Positions 7,001-12,467 of a stretch of DNA of 12,467 nt are shown piece by piece. The notes beneath the pieces were generated by a model, which worked only from the letters and a program-made list of their open reading frames with translations, was not told where the DNA came from and did not search any database. The DNA comes from an uncultured Saprospiraceae bacterium (GTDB lineage: Bacteria > Bacteroidota > Bacteroidia > Chitinophagales > Saprospiraceae). Both the position numbers and the translations under genes were made by a program. The stretch covers positions 1 to 12,467 of the forward strand of contig CALLAG010000079.1 of assembly GCA_938002705.1 (NCBI GenBank), given 5' to 3'. Position 1 is the first letter of the stretch, and each line of letters starts with the position of its first letter.

Positions 7001-7332
7001 TACTGCTTGATTATCGGTTAAGTTAAGCAATTTCAGAAGAGAAAAAAAGCTCATAGTCTACTAGCACCAAAAAGAGTACCAACATTACTATGGCTTCACA
7101 AGTTGATTTTTAATATAAAAACCCCATGTAATGAGGAAATCTTATACAATTACTTACTAAGTATGTAAAAATCGATATTTAGAATACTAACACTTAATTT
7201 GTGATCAACAAGTGAGCTTATTAACTGATAGCCGATTTTCATAATTGATTAAATATGTCGTTATTCAATAATTTTATTGTCAGTAACTTAAAGCAATAAA
7301 GTAAAAACAATCTACATGAAAAATCATTCTCG
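7001..7332. other. A+T-rich divergent intergenic region
   Basis: The 332 bases between the divergent secreted-protein and permease genes hold no supported gene. They should contain promoters for both. For the permease the best candidate is TAATTTTA at 7269-7276, one base off TAnnTTTG, with TTG at 7244-7246 as a -33 candidate 22 bases upstream. A six-codon frame at 7316-7336 (MKNHSR) ends in a TGA overlapping the permease ATG (ATGA), but it is too short to support. No full -7 match was found for the minus-strand gene. Confidence 0.35.
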
Positions 7333-8679
7333 ATGATGGACGAATATAGTGTACTCTTAGCAGTAGTAGGTGGTGTCATGTTACTTCTATTTCTTATTAT
7401 AAAAATGAGGTTACCTGCTTTCTTATCCTTATTGATTGCCAGTATTGCAGTAGGTCTTATGGCAGGTCTTTCTGGATCATCTATCATAGAAACTATACAG
7501 CAAGGCATGTCTTCTACATTAGGCTTTGTTGCTACAGTAGTAGGGCTAGGAGCATTGTTCGGTGGGATACTACAGTTATCAGGTGGAGCACAGACTATAG
7601 CCCAACAATTGCTGACACTATTTGGGGAGAAGAGATCAGGATATGCCTTAGGGCTTACAGGATTTCTTGTTGCAATACCCGTATTTTTTGATGTGGCATT
7701 TATCATACTCATACCCGTCATCTATGCTATCCAAAAAAGAACAAGTAAGTCACTGCTTCACTATGCTATTCCTCTACTATCAGGATTAGCAATTACTCAC
7801 TCATTTATACCTCCTACTCCGGGGCCCATTGCAGTAGCTGATATAATAGGTGCAGAACTGGGCTGGGTCATGCTAATAGGATTAGCCGCAGGTATACCTA
7901 CGCTAGTTGTCAGCGGCATACTATTCGGCAATTATATAGGTAACAGAATACATGTCACATCACCTCAAATAGAGGAAGATGTGCATACTCAGCATCCAAT
8001 ACCAAATTTCAGCATTGTCCTGGGCATTATCATAGTGCCTATTATATTAATCATGCTCGCAACGCTGACTAAGTCAGAAATTATAGCCATCTCGACTCCA
8101 GTTATTTTAGATGTGATTGCTCTCATCGGTCATCCCTTTGTAGCATTGATCATCGCTAATCTTCTCGCATGGTATCTATTAGGGAAGCGACAGGGTTATA
8201 CATCAGCGGAGTTATTAGACATCAGTACTCAATCCTTTAAGCCAGCAGGTATCATCATATTACTGACTGGTGCTGGAGGAGTATTCAAGCAGATGCTGGT
8301 GACTACTAAGGCTGGAGAAATCATGGCTAACGGTCTATCAGAATTGGGTATGTCTGTGATTATATTCGCATTTATAGCAGCGGCACTTGTCCGCATCATG
8401 CAGGGGTCTGCTACTGTAGCTATGATCACAGCAGCTGGACTAGCATCTCCTCTTCTTACGGATGGATCTCACACACCTATCCAGTTAGCTGCATTAGTTA
8501 TCGCTATAGCCTCGGGAGCATCTATATTCTCTCATGTCAATGATAGCGGATTCTGGCTTGTTAAAGAATACTTAGGCCTCACAGAAAAACAAACACTTAA
8601 GTCATGGTCAGTAATGACAACGATTTTGGCATTTATCGGTTTTACTGTTTCGCTTGTAGTTTTCTATTTGGCTGGTTAA
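7333..8679 (+). CDS. GntP-family organic acid:H+ symporter (gluconate permease-like)
   Basis: This is an inner-membrane permease of the GntP/GntT family, which imports gluconate or related hydroxy acids with protons. The 448-residue length is that of GntT. The protein is hydrophobic throughout, with about a dozen membrane segments. Family motifs include GLGALFGGILQLSGGAQTIA (residues 71-90), FFDVAFIILIPV (118-129), THSFIPPTPGPIAVA (155-169) and the conserved end IFSHVNDSGFWLVKEYLGLT (about 398-417). Two adjacent ATG codons at 7333 and 7336 could both serve as start. No gluconate kinase, dehydratase or regulator is adjacent and the flanking genes point other ways, so the substrate cannot be read from context. 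Gluconate, glycerate and other sugar acids are all possible. Family assignment is very secure. Confidence 0.93.
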   Translation: MMDEYSVLLAVVGGVMLLLFLIIKMRLPAFLSLLIASIAVGLMAGLSGSSIIETIQQGMSSTLGFVATVVGLGALFGGILQLSGGAQTIAQQLLTLFGEKRSGYALGLTGFLVAIPVFFDVAFIILIPVIYAIQKRTSKSLLHYAIPLLSGLAITHSFIPPTPGPIAVADIIGAELGWVMLIGLAAGIPTLVVSGILFGNYIGNRIHVTSPQIEEDVHTQHPIPNFSIVLGIIIVPIILIMLATLTKSEIIAISTPVILDVIALIGHPFVALIIANLLAWYLLGKRQGYTSAELLDISTQSFKPAGIIILLTGAGGVFKQMLVTTKAGEIMANGLSELGMSVIIFAFIAAALVRIMQGSATVAMITAAGLASPLLTDGSHTPIQLAALVIAIASGASIFSHVNDSGFWLVKEYLGLTEKQTLKSWSVMTTILAFIGFTVSLVVFYLAG

Positions 8680-8900
8680 TTTTTATTTCTTAAAGTCATT
8701 TATTACGCGGATAATTTAAAAGCATAAGCGACATTCTGTATGCCACGAATGCACGAATAAAGAACGAATTGTGTTCGCTATGCCTTCTGGTTGTCATATA
8801 AAATTCTAATTCACTTATAGCCGGCGTTAATAAACATCCTAATCTTTGATCTTATATAATCCTACTCAATTTTCATTTTTTCATGATAAGAATACTAACC
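8680..8900. repeat. Convergent intergenic region with ACGAAT repeats
   Basis: No gene is supported in the 221 bases between the convergent permease and methyltransferase genes. Within it CACGAAT occurs twice with 8-base periodicity (8744-8750 and 8752-8758) and ACGAAT a third time at 8764-8769. The third copy pairs with a following TTCG (CGAA at 8765-8768 with TTCG at 8774-8777) to form a small weak hairpin. As I recall, similar 'ccacgaatgcacgaat' strings are scattered between genes in Bacteroidota. No strong terminator with a T-run was seen for either gene. Confidence 0.45.
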
Positions 8901-10463
8901 CTATTCTGCTGAAAGATCCAGTTTCTCTAACGTACGGATACGAGGACTATTAGGAAATTTTTGTTTTGATTCATTTAGTATATCTGCAAACTGTATATCC
9001 ATTCTCAATTGGTAGTAACATAAAGCACAGTTGTGGTATGTATCTTCCTTAGGACCATAATTCAATACTGAAGTCTGAAAGCAAGTCAGCGCTTCCTCAT
9101 AAAAGCCGAGATCGTAATATAATCCCCCTATAGCGTAAGCGACATCCATAGGCTCCCCGATATGGAAATAGAAATATCCTACTTGTCTTAATACCTGTGA
9201 TAATCTACGACGATCCTCTATGGAGATTTTCTTAATCAGAACTTTAATCCGCGGCAATAACTTCATAAAAAATGAGCTATCATAGGCCGCTAATCTTATT
9301 AATGCTATTATCTCAAACAGCTCAAGATCGAAAGCATTTTTATACGCTAACTTCTTAATCGTATCAAAATCATCAGGGCCAAAATCATTAACGAATCGCT
9401 CATATGCGGATACCGTATGACTATAACCACCACTGTCATCTAACATCATAAAGCAAGCTAACTCTATATGGAATGTAGAGTACTTCGGAAATAGACTTCT
9501 ACCGCCTTTCTTCTTACAGTAGGCTCCAAGTGCATGATAGTTAACCCAAAATGAAAAACTGCCATGCTTAATGACATCCGGTACAGGCTTATTATCGATA
9601 TCCAAGATCTCATGAAAACCCTTATCCATAGATAAAGCCATAAGTCCCTTCTCTGATAACTTGGCTATATTATCTAAGCAATGCATACTCTTACGTGGAA
9701 AAAATAAATATGTATTCAGTCCCTTATTAAGATACTCTGATAGTATCTCATTCTCAATAGGATCATCATAGAATGGCATCACTACAGGCGTATTTTGATA
9801 TGCTAATTTTATACTATTAATAATCGAGGTAGAATCTCCTACTTCGGGATCTAAGGTCGTCATTACAGATACATCACAGGATACCATCTCATGATCTTGG
9901 ATTCTGAATAAGTCAACTGGTAATGAGTCAAAAAAGTAATTACCCAAAGCTACAATGGGTTGCTTCAATTCTCCCGCCTCTATAGTTATATCTGCGTGTC
10001 TTAATTTGATTTCTTTGGTATTGACAGCATCAAAATAGGCAACATCTAATATACCTTGATCAAAAAACTTTTTGAGCTGAAGATGATTTTTAAAAAATAC
10101 TAAATCTTCCTCTACGATATCACTCAGAATGTAACAGTAGGGAGGTAGTTTTTCTTTATGGATCTGAATCAGTTTCTCGAGATGCTGCAGTATATGAAAA
10201 GCCAGTCTACCATGCCCAGCGCCGAGTTCGAGAATGTAGACGGTATCATTAACACTACCCTGCTCCGCTACATCATGTAACAGAGCTAAGATTAATTCTG
10301 CATAAGTCCTACCGACCATAGAATTACTGGTCATGTGGTGAGGCACTACGCCACTGCGCCATGCATCTATACCTGTCTCCTCGTAATAATCTCTATTTAA
10401 TTGCCAGATAGCACTCTCAGCGAAGGGCACGAATGCGGGTTTGTTCTTAGAAAATTTGTCCAT
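8901..10463 (-). CDS. MidA/NDUFAF7-like SAM-dependent methyltransferase with C-terminal TPR region
   Basis: This is a 520-residue cytoplasmic protein. The N-terminal half looks like a class I methyltransferase of the MidA/NDUFAF7 type. The SAM-binding motif I ILELGAGHGRLAFHIL covers residues 77-92, the end of the next strand is LSDIVEE (113-119), and GNYFFDSLPVDLFRI (174-188) matches the family's 'NE.lDALPVd' segment, with the usual acidic Glu replaced by Tyr. Residues about 430-510 hold TPR-like helices (YAIGGLYYDLGFYEEALTCF and YHNCALCYYQLRMD…), which suggests protein binding. MidA-like enzymes in mitochondria methylate an Arg of a complex I subunit; the target here is unknown. The gene stands alone, divergent from the SulP gene across 190 bases. 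The start MDKFSKNK at 10463 is the first ATG of the frame. Domain calls are from motif recognition. Confidence 0.78.
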   Translation of the reverse strand: MDKFSKNKPAFVPFAESAIWQLNRDYYEETGIDAWRSGVVPHHMTSNSMVGRTYAELILALLHDVAEQGSVNDTVYILELGAGHGRLAFHILQHLEKLIQIHKEKLPPYCYILSDIVEEDLVFFKNHLQLKKFFDQGILDVAYFDAVNTKEIKLRHADITIEAGELKQPIVALGNYFFDSLPVDLFRIQDHEMVSCDVSVMTTLDPEVGDSTSIINSIKLAYQNTPVVMPFYDDPIENEILSEYLNKGLNTYLFFPRKSMHCLDNIAKLSEKGLMALSMDKGFHEILDIDNKPVPDVIKHGSFSFWVNYHALGAYCKKKGGRSLFPKYSTFHIELACFMMLDDSGGYSHTVSAYERFVNDFGPDDFDTIKKLAYKNAFDLELFEIIALIRLAAYDSSFFMKLLPRIKVLIKKISIEDRRRLSQVLRQVGYFYFHIGEPMDVAYAIGGLYYDLGFYEEALTCFQTSVLNYGPKEDTYHNCALCYYQLRMDIQFADILNESKQKFPNSPRIRTLEKLDLSAE

Positions 10464-10620
10464 TTAGCTTGCTTTGTCATCAGTAAAACATCTCAACTCA
10501 GCAAGCAACTATTAGGGTAATAATCACCGACAAAATTCAAATAATAGGATTAAGGTACGATTATATGCTGCATATAAGGCATTGATAATCAAAAGACAAG
10601 GCTGAGAAACGGAAAAGGTA

Positions 10621-10628
10621 TATATTTG
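10621..10628 (+). promoter_or_regulatory. -7 promoter element TATATTTG ahead of the SulP gene
   Basis: TATATTTG is an exact match to the Bacteroidota -7 consensus TAnnTTTG and stands 25 bases before the ATG at 10654, a typical distance for a short leader. A matching -33 TTTG is not seen at normal spacing. It lies in the 190-base region shared with the divergent methyltransferase gene. Confidence 0.5.
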
Positions 10629-10653
10629 CCGCCTTTTACAACAAAGTGAGATA

Positions 10654-12267
10654 ATGCAGAAGTGGCTTAAATCTATAACTGAAAACCCTAAAGACGATAT
10701 TCTATCAGGATTAACTGTAGCATTGGCACTCGTTCCTGAGGCTGTGGCATTTGCATTTGTCGCAGGTCTGGATCCTATGGTGGGCCTCTATGGTGCTTTC
10801 ATCATGGGTATTATTACAGCTGTATTCGGTGGTAGACCAGGTATGATATCTGGTGCTACAGGAGCCATGGCTGTCGTTATGGTACATCTCGTACAGGAAG
10901 GTAATGCAGTAGGGACAGCACTGGATAATGCCATCCCTAATCTCGGATTACAATGGCTTCTTATTACATTAGTTATAGTCGGTTGTATACAGATCTTAGG
11001 AGGATTCTTAAGGTTAGGAAAGTTTGTAAGATTAATCCCACATCCCGTCATGATGGGATTTGTCAATGGCCTCGCTATCGTAATATTTTTATCACAATTG
11101 GGATTATTTAAAAACACAGTTGATGGTGTAAGCACATGGATGCAAGGGACAGAACTAATGACTATGCTTGGCTTAGTAGGACTGACGATGCTTATTATGC
11201 ATTTTCTCCCTAAGATAACAACCAAGATACCTTCTGCACTTGGAGCTATAGGTATCGTCGCAGGTATCACAATATTAGGTAACATAGACGTACCGACAGT
11301 TGGATCATTTATAACTGATAATGGTGGCTCAGGATTAAGCGGAGGATTACCTACTTTCCAGTCACAGATTTTTGCTATGGCAGATACCATAGGTCCTAAC
11401 TGGAGCATGATCATATCTACTGCATTTATTCTTGCAGCTGTAGGATTGATAGAATCTCTGATGACACTTAACTTAGTAGACGAACTGACTAATACAAGAG
11501 GTAGTGGTAACAGAGAATGTATAGCTCAAGGATTCGGTAATGTACTGAGTGGATTCTTCGGAGGTATGGGAGGCTGTGCTATGATAGGCCAGTCGATTAT
11601 CAATGTGAACTCTGGAGGTAGAGGACGTCTTTCTGGTATCATGGCAGCATTAATTCTATTAAGCTTTGTATTATTCGGAGCACCACTTATAGAGCAGATT
11701 CCTATTGCTGCATTAGTAGGTGTGATGTTCATGGTCGTCATCGGCACATTCGCATGGAGTAGTTTCCGTATCATCAATAAGATACCAAGACCGGATGCAT
11801 TTGTACTTATCGCAGTGAGTGTCATTACTGTATGGCAAGATCTTGCTATTGCAGTTATCGCTGGTACGATTATGTCAGCATTAGTATTCGCGTGGAAGAA
11901 CGCAACGATGATACGTGCCCGTAAGTTAATTAAAGATAACGGAACTAAGGTCTACGAGATATGGGGACCTCTGTTTTTTGGATCTATCCAAAACTTCAAT
12001 GAAAAGTTTGATCTTGTAAATGATCCAGATAGTATAGAAATCGACTTCATAGAATCTAAAGTCAGCGATCACTCAGGCATAGAAGCCCTCAGAAATATCG
12101 CTAATAAATACATAGACTCTGGCAGAGATATAAAATTAACTCACCTCAGTCCAGAATGTAAAGTCCTACTCATGAAGTCTAATCCTGAATGGGATAAGTA
12201 TATACAGGATAACATAGATGATCCGCGATACTATGTTGTTACGGATAAGATGGATAATGCAGTGTAG
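10654..12267 (+). CDS. SulP-family inorganic anion transporter with STAS domain
   Basis: This is an inner-membrane SLC26/SulP transporter, whose family members move sulfate, bicarbonate or related anions with protons or sodium. The N-terminal signature ILSGLTVALALVPEAVAFAF (residues 16-35), then GLYGAFIMGIITAVFGGRPG (44-63) and MISGATGAMAVV (64-75), is typical. About a dozen or more membrane segments run to roughly residue 420. A cytoplasmic STAS domain follows from about 428 to 520 (KVYEIWGPLFFGS, then IDFIESKVSDHSGIEAL), in which the DHSG segment corresponds to the usual phosphorylatable DxS region. The length of 537 is in the normal bacterial range. There are no neighbouring sulfate-assimilation or carbonic anhydrase genes, so sulfate and bicarbonate cannot be told apart. 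It is probably a single-gene unit behind the promoter element at 10621. Confidence 0.93.
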   Translation: MQKWLKSITENPKDDILSGLTVALALVPEAVAFAFVAGLDPMVGLYGAFIMGIITAVFGGRPGMISGATGAMAVVMVHLVQEGNAVGTALDNAIPNLGLQWLLITLVIVGCIQILGGFLRLGKFVRLIPHPVMMGFVNGLAIVIFLSQLGLFKNTVDGVSTWMQGTELMTMLGLVGLTMLIMHFLPKITTKIPSALGAIGIVAGITILGNIDVPTVGSFITDNGGSGLSGGLPTFQSQIFAMADTIGPNWSMIISTAFILAAVGLIESLMTLNLVDELTNTRGSGNRECIAQGFGNVLSGFFGGMGGCAMIGQSIINVNSGGRGRLSGIMAALILLSFVLFGAPLIEQIPIAALVGVMFMVVIGTFAWSSFRIINKIPRPDAFVLIAVSVITVWQDLAIAVIAGTIMSALVFAWKNATMIRARKLIKDNGTKVYEIWGPLFFGSIQNFNEKFDLVNDPDSIEIDFIESKVSDHSGIEALRNIANKYIDSGRDIKLTHLSPECKVLLMKSNPEWDKYIQDNIDDPRYYVVTDKMDNAV

Positions 12268-12269
12268 TG

Positions 12270-12408
12270 GAACCCATCTCCTTCTAATCCCTTGAAAAGG
12301 AAGAGTAAATCTATTGCCACTTTCGTAGCTGTTTATATCTTGAAAAGTGTTCGCAAGAACACAAGTTATGTTCCTTCCCACTTTAAGGGGAAGGCTAGAA
12401 AGGGGTTC
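12270..12408. repeat. Imperfect inverted-repeat element with internal hairpins
   Basis: The left arm (12270-12303, beginning GGAACCCATCTCC) and the reverse complement of the right arm (12371-12408, beginning GAACCCCTTTCTAG) align with mismatches, so the two arms face each other across about 67 bases. The right arm holds its own perfect 7-base stem CCTTCCC/GGGAAGG (12373-12379 with 12388-12394, 8-base loop). The left arm holds a smaller CCTT/AAGG stem. It begins three bases after the SulP stop codon. It resembles the dispersed C/G-run intergenic repeats I recall from Bacteroidota. No coding sequence is supported here or in the last 59 bases of the window. Confidence 0.5.
12347..12362 (+). terminator. 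Hairpin GTGTTC-GCAA-GAACAC downstream of the SulP gene
   Basis: A perfect 6-base stem closes a GCAA tetraloop, a GNRA-type loop that is stable in RNA, 79 bases after the SulP stop. No T-run follows, so it is not a standard intrinsic terminator. It could stabilise the 3' end of the message or be part of the surrounding inverted-repeat element. The structure is seen; the role is guessed. Confidence 0.35.
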
Positions 12409-12467
12409 GACGCTAAAATCGAAGAATACCTTTGATAGTTTTCTGAATTTTAATGAGTGAATAAGAT

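Noticed and set aside
7001..7054. Start of the secreted protein at the upstream ATG (7054)
   Set aside because: It would put 18 residues in front of a textbook signal peptide; the ATG at 7000 begins MKKILVFF and fits much better.
7316..7336. Six-codon leader peptide ending in ATGA overlapping the permease start
   Set aside because: It is too short and has no regulatory codon pattern or attenuator-like hairpin, so chance is the simpler explanation.
10788..11414. Long minus-strand frame of 208 codons inside the SulP gene
   Set aside because: It is rich in Pro, Ile and Thr, as expected for the complement of a membrane protein gene, and has no motif; the plus-strand SulP reading is secure.
12166..12381. 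Minus-strand 71-codon frame at the end of the SulP gene
   Set aside because: It overlaps the STAS-coding end and the inverted-repeat element, has no recognisable domain, and is likely a shadow frame.
1..12467. CRISPR array, phage defence cluster, transposase or tRNA gene
   Set aside because: I looked for regularly spaced direct repeats, recombinase or nuclease motifs and tRNA cloverleaf signatures and saw none.

Overview
The window reads as chromosomal DNA of a Bacteroidota bacterium, plausibly of the Saprospiria group. The signs are an A+T-rich composition, a PorW/SprE-type lipoprotein of the type IX secretion system (T9SS), genes without clear Shine-Dalgarno sites, TAnnTTTG-type -7 promoter elements ahead of several genes, and a secreted HYR-like/Calx-beta/thrombospondin-3 protein typical of the phylum. 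The class-level placement is inference. No mobile element, phage gene, CRISPR array, tRNA or rRNA was recognised.

Left part (1-3317): an eight-copy heptanucleotide tandem repeat lies at the edge, followed by about 220 gene-free bases with small inverted repeats. Next, on the minus strand, is a large porW/sprE gene cut by one in-frame TAA at 909-911. Translation on both sides of the stop is in the same frame and the 27 codons between stop and restart are fully open, so this is one 1012-codon gene with a nonsense codon, not two genes. The gene also carries a Lys/Glu-rich insertion of about 140 residues between its tetratricopeptide (TPR) blocks.

Middle (3318-7332): a short plus-strand pair encodes a membrane-anchored M23 peptidase with all zinc ligands and a small HAD-type phosphatase. 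It runs tail to tail into a minus-strand NAD(P)-binding TIGR01777/YfcH-like epimerase-family gene, overlapping at the stop codons. A minus-strand secreted multidomain protein follows, then a gene-free divergent region of about 330 bases.

Right part (7333-12467): a GntP-family organic acid permease stands alone. A minus-strand MidA-like SAM methyltransferase with a C-terminal TPR region is divergent from a SulP-family anion transporter with a C-terminal STAS domain. The last 200 bases hold a structured inverted-repeat element with two good hairpins and no gene.

The genes look like ordinary housekeeping and envelope functions, each in a short transcription unit, and I see no multi-gene accessory system. 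The most notable item is the nonsense codon in the T9SS lipoprotein gene. Smaller points are the charged insertion in the same gene, the MidA-TPR fusion, the Cys-containing tail of the secreted protein and the repeat elements at both ends.
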